Positions 10,005 through 21,605 of a stretch of DNA of 64,000 nt are shown here, one piece after another. A program made the position numbers and the translations under genes. The stretch is from Aromatoleum bremense (GTDB lineage Bacteria > Pseudomonadota > Gammaproteobacteria > Burkholderiales > Rhodocyclaceae), in the NCBI RefSeq assembly GCF_017894365.1, contig NZ_CP059467.1, positions 3,348,001 through 3,412,000 on the forward strand, written 5' to 3'. The notes beneath the pieces were generated by a model. That model was not told where the DNA came from. It saw nothing but the letters and a program-made list of their open reading frames with translations, and did no database searches. Every line of letters starts with the position of its first letter. Position 1 is the stretch's first letter.

Positions 10005-10027
10005 CAGGGGCGCTGCGGCGCCCCCTG
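10005..10027 (-). terminator. GC-rich hairpin downstream of lpdA
   Basis: The stretch CAGGGGCGCTGCGGCGCCCC reads as an inverted repeat of about 9 bp with a short loop, 22 bases after the lpdA stop codon on the minus strand. The following T-run (TTTGTTG) is weak, so termination may be partial or factor-assisted. It lies between lpdA and the FUSC gene. Confidence 0.5.
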
Positions 10028-10048
10028 TGCTCGTTGCGGCGATGATGC

Positions 10049-11878
10049 TTACTTCCTGCGCATCGGCGGGATGTCAGTGCAGCTGCCGTGCGCCACTTCG
10101 GCCGCCAGGCCGATGGTCTCGCCCAAGGTCGGGTGCGGGTGGATCGTCTTGCCGATATCGACGGCATCCGCGCCCATCTCGATCGCGAGGCACACTTCGC
10201 CGATCATGTCGCCGGCCGACGGGCCGACGATCGCGCCGCCGATCACGCGATGCGTCTCGGCGTCGAAGATCAGCTTCGTGAAGCCGTAGTCGGCGCCGTT
10301 CGCGATCGCGCGACCCGAAGCGGCCCACGGGAACTTCGCGGTCTCGATCTTGCGGCCTTCTTTCTTCGCCTGCTCTTCGGTGTAGCCGACCCACGCGACT
10401 TCCGGGTGCGTGTAGGCGACGCTCGGGATCACCGTCGCGTCGAAAGCGGCTTTTTGCCCGGCCGCGACTTCGGCTGCGACGTGCCCCTCGTGCACCGCCT
10501 TGTGCGCGAGCATCGGGTTGCCGACGATGTCACCGATCGCGAAGATGTGCGGCACGTTCGTGCGCATCTGCCCATCGACCGGGATGAAGCCGCGATCCGT
10601 GACGACGACGCCGGCGTTCTCCGCGCCGATCTTGCCGCCGTTCGGGCTGCGCCCGGCCGCCTGCAGGATCATGTCGTAGCGCTGCGGGCCTTGCGGGGCG
10701 CTTTTGCCACCCTCGGCACCTTCGAATGTGACCCACAGCCCGTCGTCCTTCGCCTCGACGGCGACGGTCTTCGTCTTCAGCATGATGTTGTCGAAGCGCT
10801 GCGCGTTCTGCTTCTCCCACACCTTGACAGCGTCGCGGTCCGGGCCCTGCATCAGCGCATCGAGCATCTCGACGACATCGACGCGCGTGCCGAGCGTCGA
10901 ATAGACGGTCGCCATCTCGAGGCCGATGATGCCGCCGCCGATGACGAGCATCTTCGCGGGCGCCTTGCCGCCGGATGTGCGCAGTTCGAGCGCGCCGGTC
11001 GAATCGACGACGCGCGGATCCTTCGGGATGAACGGCAGATGCACCGCGGCTGAGCCGGCGGCGATGATGCACTGGCCGAAGCGCACGACCTTCTTCTCGC
11101 CGGTCTTGTCCTGACCGCTGCCGGAGGTCAGCTCGACTTCGACGTGGTTCGCGTCGAGGAACGTGCCGAGGCCGCGCACGACCTCGACCTTGCGGCCTTT
11201 GGCCATGCCGGCGAGGCCGGCGGTGAGCTTGCCGACGACCTTGTCCTTGTGCGCGCGCAGCGCGTCGAGGTCGACGGCGGGCTTCGCGAACGTGATGCCG
11301 GCCGCCGCCATGTGCCCGGCTTCGTCGATCACTTGCGCGACGTGCAGCAGCGCCTTCGACGGGATGCAGCCGACATTGAGGCACACGCCGCCGAGCGTCG
11401 CATAACGTTCGACGATGACGGTCTTCAGGCCCAGGTCGGCGGCGCGGAACGCGGCCGAGTAGCCGCCGGGGCCGGCGCCGAGCACGAGCATGTCGCACTC
11501 GAGGTCGGCCGAACCGGCGTAGGCGCCGGGCCTCGCGGCGGCGGTCGGCGCCGGCGTCGCAGCCGGGGCGGATGCGGGCGCCGTGGCGGCCGGGATGGCC
11601 TTCGCTTCGCCAGCGCCGGCCGGTGTGGCGCCCGCGCCTTCGGTCTCGACCTTCAGCAGCACCGCGCCTTCGCCGACGCGGTCGCCGACCTTGACGAGCA
11701 CTTCACGGATGACGCCCTCGGCCGACGACGGCACGTCCATCGTCGCCTTGTCCGATTCGAGCGTGCAGATCGACTCGTCGACCTTGATCGCATCACCGGC
11801 CTTGACGAACAGCTCGATGACGGGGACATCGGAGAAATCGCCGATGTCCGGGACTTTTACTTCAACAATCTGGCTCAT
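10049..11878 (-). CDS. lpdA: Dihydrolipoamide dehydrogenase (E3) with N-terminal lipoyl domain
   Basis: A 609-aa E3 of pyruvate dehydrogenase; it reoxidises dihydrolipoamide and makes NADH. Residues 1-80 are a lipoyl domain with the modifiable Lys in ESDKATMDVPS, followed by an Ala/Pro linker of about 45 residues. The FAD site is LGAGPGGYSAAF, the redox disulfide lies in GGVCLNVGCIPSKAL, the NAD site is VIGGGIIGLEMA, and the C-terminal catalytic His-Glu is in HPHPTLGETIG. E3 with its own lipoyl domain is known in beta-proteobacteria such as Neisseria. GGAGG lies 7 bases before the ATG. It is the last gene of aceE-aceF-lpdA, 12 bases after aceF. Confidence 0.97.
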   Translation of the reverse strand: MSQIVEVKVPDIGDFSDVPVIELFVKAGDAIKVDESICTLESDKATMDVPSSAEGVIREVLVKVGDRVGEGAVLLKVETEGAGATPAGAGEAKAIPAATAPASAPAATPAPTAAARPGAYAGSADLECDMLVLGAGPGGYSAAFRAADLGLKTVIVERYATLGGVCLNVGCIPSKALLHVAQVIDEAGHMAAAGITFAKPAVDLDALRAHKDKVVGKLTAGLAGMAKGRKVEVVRGLGTFLDANHVEVELTSGSGQDKTGEKKVVRFGQCIIAAGSAAVHLPFIPKDPRVVDSTGALELRTSGGKAPAKMLVIGGGIIGLEMATVYSTLGTRVDVVEMLDALMQGPDRDAVKVWEKQNAQRFDNIMLKTKTVAVEAKDDGLWVTFEGAEGGKSAPQGPQRYDMILQAAGRSPNGGKIGAENAGVVVTDRGFIPVDGQMRTNVPHIFAIGDIVGNPMLAHKAVHEGHVAAEVAAGQKAAFDATVIPSVAYTHPEVAWVGYTEEQAKKEGRKIETAKFPWAASGRAIANGADYGFTKLIFDAETHRVIGGAIVGPSAGDMIGEVCLAIEMGADAVDIGKTIHPHPTLGETIGLAAEVAHGSCTDIPPMRRK

Positions 11879-11890
11879 GTCGCGGCCTCC

Positions 11891-13615
11891 TTACAGCATG
11901 ACCCGACGGAAGTCGGACAAGAGTTGGGCGAGATAGACGTTGAAGCGCGTCGCGAGCGCGCCGTCGATGACCCGATGGTCGGCAGTCAGCGACATCGGCA
12001 AGGTGAGGCGCGGCACGAACTGCTTGCCGTCCCACACCGGCTTCATCACCGACTTGTTGACGCCGAGGATCGCGACTTCCGGCGCATTGACGATTGGCGC
12101 GAAGTACGTACCGCCGATGCCGCCGAGGCTCGAAATCGTGAAGCACGCGCCGGACATGTCGGCGGGGCCCAGCTTGCCGTCGCGCGCTTTCTTCGCGAGC
12201 TCGCCCGACTCCGCGGCGATCTCGAATACGCTCTTCTTGTCGGCGTTCTTGATGACCGGCACGACGAGCCCGTTCGGCGTGTCCGCCGCGAAGGCGATGT
12301 TGAAGTACTTCTTGTAGATGAGGTTGTCGCCGTCGAGCGAAGTGTTGAACTCGGGGAACTGCTGCAGCGCGCGCACCGATGCCTTGATGATGAACGCGAG
12401 CATCGTCAGCTTCTTGCCCGACTTCTCGTTCTCCTTGTTGATCGCGACGCGGAAGGCCTCGAGATCCGTGATGTCGGCGTCCTCGTGGTAGGTCACCGCC
12501 GGGATCATCACCCAGTTGCGCGCGAGGTTCTGGCCGGAGATCTTCTTGATGCGCGACAGCGGCTTCGCTTCGATCTCGCCGAACTTCGAGAAATCGATCT
12601 TCGGCCACGGCAGCAGATCGAGCCCGCCGCCGAGACTTACGCCGGCACCGGCCGCCGCTGCCTTGCCCGGTATGATGCCGCTTTGCATCGCGCCCTTGAC
12701 GAACGTGGTGACATCCTCGCGGACGATGCGGCCTTTCGGTCCGGTCGCGCGGACCTGCGCGAGATCGACGCCGAGTTCGCGGGCGTAGGCACGCACGGAT
12801 GGGCTCGCATGCACCCTGCCGCCAAGGGCCACCGCGGACGGGGCGCCGGCAGCCGCCTGCGCCAACGCAGGAGCGGACAGCTTCGACTGCTCGAACGCCT
12901 CGGGTGCATCGGCGGGCGTCGCGTCGGCGGCTGCGATGCGGGCGGCGGCGGGCGTTGCAGCGGGAGCGGGTGCGGCAGCCGCACCAGCCGCGCTGTCGAC
13001 GACGATCAGCACCGCGCCTTCGGAAACCCGGTCGCCGACCTTTACCTTCACTTCCCTGACGACGCCGGCGGCCGATGACGGCACGTCCATCGTCGCCTTG
13101 TCCGATTCGAGCGTCGCGATCGAGTCCTCGACCTTGATCGTGTCGCCGACCTTGACGAACAGCTCGATCACCGGGACGTCCGAGAAATCGCCGATGTCCG
13201 GAACTTTCACTTCGGTGCTGCGGCCGGCCGCTGCGGGGGCGGGTGCGGGGGCCGACGCAGCGGCGGCGGGCGGGGCGGACGCTTTCGACTGTTCCAGCGC
13301 GGCGCCGGAATTCGCAGGCGTCGCCTGCGCCGCCGCGCTGCCGGCGGCTGCCGGTGCCGCAGCGGTTCCGGCGCCGGCTGCCTCGACCTTGATCAGCACC
13401 TTGCCTTCGGCAACGCGGTCGCCGACCTGCACCAGCACTTCGCGCACGACGCCGGCGGCGGTCGAGGGCACGTCCATCGTCGCCTTGTCCGATTCGAGCG
13501 TCGCGATCGGGTCCTCGACCTTGATCGTGTCGCCGGGCTTGACGAACAGCTCGATCACCGGCACGTCGGCGTAATCGCCGATGTCCGGGACTTTCACTTC
13601 AATGAGTTCGCTCAT
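11891..13615 (-). CDS. aceF: Pyruvate dehydrogenase E2, dihydrolipoamide acetyltransferase
   Basis: A 574-aa core subunit that moves acetyl groups from E1 to CoA. Two lipoyl domains (about residues 1-80 and 117-195) each carry ESDKATMDVPS with the lipoylated Lys. They are joined by Ala/Pro-rich swinging linkers. A peripheral subunit-binding domain follows (HASPSVRAYARELGVDL, about residue 270). The C-terminal catalytic domain ends with the active-site motif TADHRVIDGALATRF. The E. coli enzyme has three lipoyl domains; here there are two, plus one on LpdA. An AGGGAGA ribosome-binding site precedes the ATG. It lies 21 bases after aceE and 12 bases before lpdA. Confidence 0.97.
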   Translation of the reverse strand: MSELIEVKVPDIGDYADVPVIELFVKPGDTIKVEDPIATLESDKATMDVPSTAAGVVREVLVQVGDRVAEGKVLIKVEAAGAGTAAAPAAAGSAAAQATPANSGAALEQSKASAPPAAAASAPAPAPAAAGRSTEVKVPDIGDFSDVPVIELFVKVGDTIKVEDSIATLESDKATMDVPSSAAGVVREVKVKVGDRVSEGAVLIVVDSAAGAAAAPAPAATPAAARIAAADATPADAPEAFEQSKLSAPALAQAAAGAPSAVALGGRVHASPSVRAYARELGVDLAQVRATGPKGRIVREDVTTFVKGAMQSGIIPGKAAAAGAGVSLGGGLDLLPWPKIDFSKFGEIEAKPLSRIKKISGQNLARNWVMIPAVTYHEDADITDLEAFRVAINKENEKSGKKLTMLAFIIKASVRALQQFPEFNTSLDGDNLIYKKYFNIAFAADTPNGLVVPVIKNADKKSVFEIAAESGELAKKARDGKLGPADMSGACFTISSLGGIGGTYFAPIVNAPEVAILGVNKSVMKPVWDGKQFVPRLTLPMSLTADHRVIDGALATRFNVYLAQLLSDFRRVML

Positions 13616-13636
13616 GTTGTTGTCTCCCTGGGGCGC

Positions 13637-16312
<2,676 letters not shown>

Positions 16313-16654
16313 TCTCTGTCTCCTCATCGATTGAGGTTTGCGGTTTTCGCTCTTGTGGAGCGGTCGGGGCGGAAGCGTGGATCGCCGACCCCTGCGTCTG
16401 ATCGGCAAGTTTCACATGATAAAATGTGTTTTCGTGATGTGCAATAAAGGCGCAGCAAATTTCATGGCGAGTGGTTCGCGGCGGGGATCTTGCAAACAGG
16501 ATTGCAGGCAATTCGTCGCGGGAAGCGGATGGACAGGTCGAACGTGTTTCGCGGCAGCGCGGGGCGAAGCTGCCAAGCGAAGGGGCCGGCGGAAGGGGGC
16601 GCTGCGGCGCGGAGTCGCGCAAAAGTGCGGGACGGCGGAGGGTGCGGAGCAGCG
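16313..16654. promoter_or_regulatory. Intergenic region upstream of aceE, with palindrome
   Basis: No convincing gene lies here; open frames in it are Arg/Gly-rich artefacts. At 16413-16428 there is a perfect 5-bp inverted repeat CACAT-N6-ATGTG in an AT-rich patch about 100 bases before aceE. It is a possible regulator-binding site or part of the promoter. No regulator is identified, so the operator reading is a weak inference. Confidence 0.3.
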
Positions 16655-16705
16655 GAAAAAAATCGGCCGGGGGAGAGGGAGGGAGGGAGAGGTCCCCCGG
16701 CCGAT
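16655..16705 (-). terminator. Rho-independent terminator of the substrate-binding protein gene
   Basis: A 13-bp perfect inverted repeat (arms 16662-16674 and 16693-16705, ATCGGCCGGGGGA and complement) encloses a purine-rich loop. On the minus strand it is followed by a run of seven T. It begins 28 bases after the stop of the periplasmic binding protein gene and would also insulate the aceE promoter. Confidence 0.85.
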
Positions 16706-16733
16706 GGGTAAAACGGGAGAGGAGGCGCCCGGC

Positions 16734-17912
16734 TCATTTGCCTGACGCTCTGCGCCGATCCTCGTCGTAGGCGAACACCACTTTGCCGTTTCGCACCTCG
16801 CCCATGAATATGTCATGAACGCTGGTGATGGTCTCGTGGTTGTCCTTCGAGAAGGGCTGGTGATAAGTCATGATGACTCCCTCGACCTTCTCGCGCAGTT
16901 CTTCTAGCGCCTCGCGTATCCGGTCGCCTTCCGTGCTGCCTGCCTGCCGGATTGCGGCGGCGAGCAATAGGAGGGAATCATACCCTTGCGCGGCGGCTGG
17001 CGGCACCGGGATGCGCTCGCTGCCGCTGGATTTTTTCCAGGCGCCGAGGAACGCGCGGCGCCGCGGCGTCGTCGGCTCGGCGATGAAGGTCTGCGGCATC
17101 CGCGCGCCCTCGGCGTTCGGCCCGGCGTTGTCGATGAAATTCGACATCGCCAGCGTCCAGCTGCCGATCAGCGGCACGCGCCAGTTCATCCGCGCCATGC
17201 CGTTGGCGATCTGCGCGAGTTCGGGGCCGATGCCGTACGTGAGGATCGCTTCGGCGCCGGCCTCGCGTGCGCGGCGCAGCTGCGTCGTCATGTCGGATTC
17301 GCGGATCTGGAAGCGTTCGACCGTGACCGGATGGACGCCGCGTGCGGCGAGCGCCCGCTCGAGGTCCTCGCGGCCGAGCTGGCCGTAATTGGTCGCGTCG
17401 TGGAAGATCGACACCCGCTTCAGGCCGCGCCGGTCGATCGCCTCCATGACGATCATCGCCGCCTGCAGGGTGTCATTCGCCGAGATGCGGAAGACGAAGT
17501 TGTCCGGATATTGCGGCGGCACGAACTGCTTCGTGATGACCGAGCCGGTCGCCACCGACGTGATCACCGGGATGCGTGCGTGCTGGTACGCGCGCTGGCT
17601 CGCGAGCGCGACGCCGGTGTTGACGATGCCGAGGCCGGCGACGACGTGCTCCTTCTCGATGAGCTCCTGGACGACCTGGGCGCCGCGTTCGTTGCGTGCC
17701 TCGTCGTCGCGTTCGACGAGTTCGATCGGCCGGCCGAGGACGCCACCGCCGGCGTTGATTTCAGCCGCGGCGATGCGGATCCCTTCGCGCATCGAGATGC
17801 CCATCGGGCTCGAGCCGCCCGTGAAGGGGCCGGACACGCCGATCCGCAGCGGTGGCGCGGCGTGGACCGACAGGGCGAGCAGGCACAATAGGGCAAGGAT
17901 CAGGCGTGGCAC
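16734..17912 (-). CDS. ABC transporter substrate-binding protein, Leu/Ile/Val-binding (Peripla_BP_6) type
   Basis: A 392-aa exported protein. Residues 1-18 are a signal peptide (MPRLILALLCLLALSVHA, cleavage before APPLRIG). The mature part has the two-lobed type-I periplasmic-binding fold of the LivJ family: IGVSGPFTGGSSPMGISMREG at the N-terminus, NAGGGVLGRPIELVERDDE, and RVSIFHDATNYGQLGREDLE. Such proteins bind amino acids, amides or aromatic acids for uptake. No permease or ATPase genes lie beside it, so it is an orphan in this window. A strong terminator follows it. It is divergent from the sensor kinase gene; whether it serves as a sensing partner is unknown. Confidence 0.85.
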   Translation of the reverse strand: MPRLILALLCLLALSVHAAPPLRIGVSGPFTGGSSPMGISMREGIRIAAAEINAGGGVLGRPIELVERDDEARNERGAQVVQELIEKEHVVAGLGIVNTGVALASQRAYQHARIPVITSVATGSVITKQFVPPQYPDNFVFRISANDTLQAAMIVMEAIDRRGLKRVSIFHDATNYGQLGREDLERALAARGVHPVTVERFQIRESDMTTQLRRAREAGAEAILTYGIGPELAQIANGMARMNWRVPLIGSWTLAMSNFIDNAGPNAEGARMPQTFIAEPTTPRRRAFLGAWKKSSGSERIPVPPAAAQGYDSLLLLAAAIRQAGSTEGDRIREALEELREKVEGVIMTYHQPFSKDNHETITSVHDIFMGEVRNGKVVFAYDEDRRRASGK

Positions 17913-18164
17913 GCGAAAGTCCGCCAGGGTTGTCGTCGAAGGCGCAATTTACGCGGCATGCGGCTGGGCAAGAATTGGCGAAAACCCGCAGCGCCGGATC
18001 GCGCCGTCCCGGGCGCGGGCCTCCTGAATCCGCTCGAACGGTAGGGGAAAGACCCGATGTCGCCGATGACGCGCCGCGGCAAGAATGCTCTCGAGCCAAC
18101 GGGCGACGCTTTCGCTGCCGTGCGCTTTATTCCGGAACTGCCGCCTGCCCTGGCCTTCGCCTTC

Positions 18165-20873
18165 ATGAACGACATCGATTCGCCCCGTTTCACGCGGGCC
18201 CGCTGGTACTGGACCGCGCCGTACGTGGCCGTGGGCGTGTTCGCGCTGACGATGCTCGCGCTGGTGTGGCTGCTGCAGACGCGCGAAGCCGAGAGCGAGC
18301 GCAACGCGGTGGCGCGCGACGTTCAGTGGGCGGAGCAGACGATGCGCCTGCACATGCAGGGCACCGAGGAGTTTCTCGGGCAGCTCGCGCGCGACCTGGC
18401 CGCCGACGCGCTCGGCATGGACGGCTTCCAGGTGCGCGCGAACCAGCACATCGCGAACAATGGCGAACTGGTGAACATCGTGTGGGTCGGCCCGGAGGAG
18501 GCAGTGCGCTGGTCGGCGCCGTTCGACACCACCGACTGGCTCGTCGGCGATGGGTTGTCCGGCCTGCAGACGCAGGCGTTCTACCGCGCGCGCGAACTTT
18601 CGCGACCGAGCTACGGCGCGCCCTACGCAAATCCGCGTGACAAGGTGGTGCTCGAAGTCTATGTCCCGGTGCGGCGCGGGCGCGAATTCCTCGGTGCGGT
18701 GGTCGGCGTGTATTCGATCGACCGCATGGTGCGCCACCTCGTGCCGAGCTGGTTCGCCGAGAAATACCGGCTCGCGCTGATCAGCGACAAGGGCGAGAGC
18801 CTCGCGGTCAATTCGGGCGTGCGCGATCTCGACGAGAGTGTGTCATACCAGATCCCGCTCGATCCGCCGGGCAACGGGCTGACGTTGCGGGCCACCGCAT
18901 TCCGCACCGGCAGCCGGCTGCCCCAGGCCTTGCCGACGGCGATGATCCTCGGCCTGTCGGTGATCGTGCTGTGGAGCCTGTGGCTGCTGCGCACCCACGT
19001 GCAGCGTCGCGTACAGGTCGAGAAGGAGCGCGACCGCCTCTTCAACCTGTCGCTCGACCTGCTGTGCATCGTCGGCCTCGATGGCGTGTTCCGCCGCGCG
19101 AACCCCGCGTTCGAGCGGATTCTGGGCTACGCGCCGGACGACCTGCCCGGCCACCCGCTGCTCGATCTGGTGCACCCCGACGACGTCTCGGATACCGTCG
19201 AGCAGATGCGCCGGCTCGCGGGCGGCGAGCCGGTGAGCCTGGAGAACCGTTGCCGCTGCATCGACGGCAGCTTCAAGTGGCTGGCGTGGAGCATCAACCC
19301 GGTGCGCGAGGAGAAGCTCGTCTATGCCGTCGCGCACGACATCACCGGCCGCAAGGCGGGCGAAGATGCGCTGCGCGCCGAGTCGTCGTTCCGCAAGGCG
19401 ATGGAGGAGTCGGTCGTCACCGGGATGCGGGCGATCGATCTCAACGGGCGCATCATCTATGTGAACCCCGCGTTTTGCCGCCTGGTCGGTTTCGAGCCCG
19501 ACGAGCTCATCGGCGCGTCGCGGCCGTTTCCGTACTGGCCGCCCGAAGACCTGCAGCTGTGCAGCGACAACCTCGACCTCACGCTGCTCGGGCAGGCGCC
19601 GCGGGCGGGCTTCGAGATGCGCATCCGGCGCAAGAACGGCGAACGCCTCGACGCGCGCTTCTACCTGTCGCCGCTGATCGACAACAGCGGCACGCAGACT
19701 GGCTGGATGGCCTCGGTGACCGACATCACCGAGCCGAAGCGCATCCGCGCGGCGCTCGAAGCCGCACACGAGCGCTTCGAGGCGGTGCTCGACGGGCTCG
19801 AAGCGGCGGTGTTCGTCGCCGACGCGGGCACCGACGAAATCCTGTTCGCGAACCGCGCATTCAAGAACATCCACGGTTTCGACGCCGTCGGGCGGACGGT
19901 GCGTGGCGTCGCGGTGCCGCAGCCCGAGCGCGGCGACTACCGGCTCGATCCACGCGCCCTCAAGCCGGCCGACGTGCCGCGCGAGCTGTTCGACGGCGAA
20001 CTGCAGCATCCGCTGTCGGGGCGCTGGTACCACGTGCGCGAGCGCGCGACCCGCTGGGTCGACGGCCGCGTGGTGCGCATGGGGATCGCCACCGACATCA
20101 CCGAGCGCAAGCAGACCGCCGAGATCTCGCGCCAGCAGGCCGAGCGCCTGCAGCGCACGTCGCGCCTGATCACGATGGGCGAGATGGCGTCGACACTCGC
20201 GCACGAACTCAACCAGCCGCTGGCGGCGATCGCGAACTATTGCATGGGCTGCGTGACGCGCATCCAGTCGGGGAATGTCCGCGGCGAAGACCTGCTGGCG
20301 GCGATGCAGAAGGCGAGCTTCCAGGCCGAGCGGGCCGGCAAGATCATCCGCCGCGTGCGCGAGTTCGTGAAGAAGAGCGAGCCGCGTCGCAGCGCGGTGC
20401 AGATTTCCGAAGTGCTCGATGACGCGGTCGGGTTCGCCGAGATCGACGCCAAACGGATGAGCTCGCGCATCGTCGCGGACGTCGCGGCCGGACTGCCGGC
20501 GGTGTTCGCCGACCGCATCATGATCGAGCAGGTGGTGCTGAACCTGGTCAAGAACGGCATCGATTCGATGGCCGAGCTGCCGCGCGACGAACGCGTGCTG
20601 GTCGTGCGCGCGCGCGCGCTCGGACCGAGCGCCGTCGAAGTGTCGGTCATCGACCGCGGCCACGGCATCGGCGAGGACGACCGTGCACGCCTCTTCACGC
20701 CGTTTTACACGACCAAGGCCGAAGGCATGGGGATGGGGCTGAACATCTGCCGTTCGATCATCGAGTTCCACGATGGACGCCTGGTGGTCGACTCGAACCC
20801 GGATGGCGGTACCATCTTCTCCTTTACGCTGCCTACGGAGGTTGCCAGTGAGCGAGTCGTCCGGCGTGCCTGA
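18165..20873 (+). CDS. Membrane sensor histidine kinase with CACHE-like and PAS domains
   Basis: From ATG at 18165 the product is 902 aa. A first membrane helix (VAVGVFALTMLALVWLLQT) is followed by a periplasmic region of about 240 residues resembling a CACHE/CHASE sensor, then a second helix (MILGLSVIVLWSLWLL). Three PAS units follow to about residue 660. The dimerisation box has the phospho-acceptor His680 in LAHELNQPLAAIANY. The ATPase domain shows NLVKNGIDSM (N box), DRGHGIGEDD (G1) and GMGMGLNICRSI (G2). This is the FixL/DctB-like kinase class. A longer frame to 18057 exists but its extra 36 residues look non-coding. Its last 26 bases overlap the response-regulator gene. Confidence 0.9.
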   Translation: MNDIDSPRFTRARWYWTAPYVAVGVFALTMLALVWLLQTREAESERNAVARDVQWAEQTMRLHMQGTEEFLGQLARDLAADALGMDGFQVRANQHIANNGELVNIVWVGPEEAVRWSAPFDTTDWLVGDGLSGLQTQAFYRARELSRPSYGAPYANPRDKVVLEVYVPVRRGREFLGAVVGVYSIDRMVRHLVPSWFAEKYRLALISDKGESLAVNSGVRDLDESVSYQIPLDPPGNGLTLRATAFRTGSRLPQALPTAMILGLSVIVLWSLWLLRTHVQRRVQVEKERDRLFNLSLDLLCIVGLDGVFRRANPAFERILGYAPDDLPGHPLLDLVHPDDVSDTVEQMRRLAGGEPVSLENRCRCIDGSFKWLAWSINPVREEKLVYAVAHDITGRKAGEDALRAESSFRKAMEESVVTGMRAIDLNGRIIYVNPAFCRLVGFEPDELIGASRPFPYWPPEDLQLCSDNLDLTLLGQAPRAGFEMRIRRKNGERLDARFYLSPLIDNSGTQTGWMASVTDITEPKRIRAALEAAHERFEAVLDGLEAAVFVADAGTDEILFANRAFKNIHGFDAVGRTVRGVAVPQPERGDYRLDPRALKPADVPRELFDGELQHPLSGRWYHVRERATRWVDGRVVRMGIATDITERKQTAEISRQQAERLQRTSRLITMGEMASTLAHELNQPLAAIANYCMGCVTRIQSGNVRGEDLLAAMQKASFQAERAGKIIRRVREFVKKSEPRRSAVQISEVLDDAVGFAEIDAKRMSSRIVADVAAGLPAVFADRIMIEQVVLNLVKNGIDSMAELPRDERVLVVRARALGPSAVEVSVIDRGHGIGEDDRARLFTPFYTTKAEGMGMGLNICRSIIEFHDGRLVVDSNPDGGTIFSFTLPTEVASERVVRRA

Positions 20874-21483
20874 CCAGAACATCTACATCGTCGATGACGA
20901 CGAGGCACTGCGCGATTCACTCGTGTGGCTGCTCGAATCGAGCGGTTACCACGCGATCGCATTCGAATCGGCGGAGCAATTTCTCGGCGCATACCAGCCG
21001 GCGATGACCGGCTGCCTGGTGCTCGACGTGCGCATGCCGGGCATGAGCGGTTTCGAACTGTTCGAGGAGCTGCGCCGACAGCGTTCGACGCTGCCGGTGA
21101 TCTTCATCACCGGGCACGGCGACGTGCCGATGGCGGTGTCGGCGGTCAAGAAAGGCGCGGTCGATTTCATCGAGAAGCCGTTCGGCGACCGCGACATGCT
21201 CGGGCTGATCGAACGGTGTCTCGCCGCCGAACAGGAAAGCCGCGGCAAGCGCCGGCTCGAAGCCGACACTGCGCGCCGGCTCGGCAGCCTGACCCAGCGC
21301 GAACGCGAAGTGCTCGACCTGATCATCGCCGGCAAGCTCAACAAGCAGATCGCCGACGTCCTCGGCATCAGCATCAAGACCGTCGAAGTGCATCGCGCAA
21401 GGGTGATGGAGAAGATGGGCGCCCACTCGCTCGCCAAACTGGTCCGGCACGTCATTTCCGCCGAGCCGGACGCGGCGCCCTGA
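20848..21483 (+). CDS. FixJ-family two-component response regulator
   Basis: Predicted 211 aa from GTG at 20848, with CGGAGG 6 bases upstream. The GTG lies 26 bases inside the end of the kinase gene, indicating translational coupling. The receiver domain has the acidic pocket IVDDDEA, phospho-acceptor Asp60 in [11 protein letters not shown], Thr in [12 protein letters not shown] and Lys in FIEKPF. The C-terminal LuxR/GerE helix-turn-helix ([20 protein letters not shown]) would bind DNA after phosphorylation. It is cognate to the preceding kinase. Target genes are unknown; the neighbouring substrate-binding protein and chemoreceptor are candidates by position only. Confidence 0.92.
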   Translation: MSESSGVPDQNIYIVDDDEALRDSLVWLLESSGYHAIAFESAEQFLGAYQPAMTGCLVLDVRMPGMSGFELFEELRRQRSTLPVIFITGHGDVPMAVSAVKKGAVDFIEKPFGDRDMLGLIERCLAAEQESRGKRRLEADTARRLGSLTQREREVLDLIIAGKLNKQIADVLGISIKTVEVHRARVMEKMGAHSLAKLVRHVISAEPDAAP

Positions 21484-21534
21484 GCGGTTTCACTCCCGGG
21501 AAGCCGCCGGCAGGCCGGCGCGGGCGGCGCCGCC

Positions 21535-21561
21535 TAAAGTTTCGCTGCGCCAGTCCGATAA
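21535..21561 (+). promoter_or_regulatory. Sigma-28 (FliA) flagellar-class promoter for the chemoreceptor
   Basis: TAAAGTTT (21535-21542), an 11-base spacer, then TCCGATAA (21554-21561). The enterobacterial FliA consensus is TAAAGTTT-N11-GCCGATAA, so only one base differs and spacing is exact. It lies 45 bases before the start of a methyl-accepting chemotaxis gene, a typical FliA target. Confidence 0.85.
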
Positions 21562-21605
21562 GAACCCCATCGGTTTCCGCTTCAATATTTCCCCCGGGGT
21601 GTTTC

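Noticed and set aside
11144-13078. 644-aa open frame antisense to lpdA and aceF
   Set aside because: Spans two confirmed genes and their junction; no recognisable protein features.
18843-20882. 679-aa open frame antisense to the sensor kinase
   Set aside because: The kinase has all H, N, G1 and G2 boxes on the plus strand.
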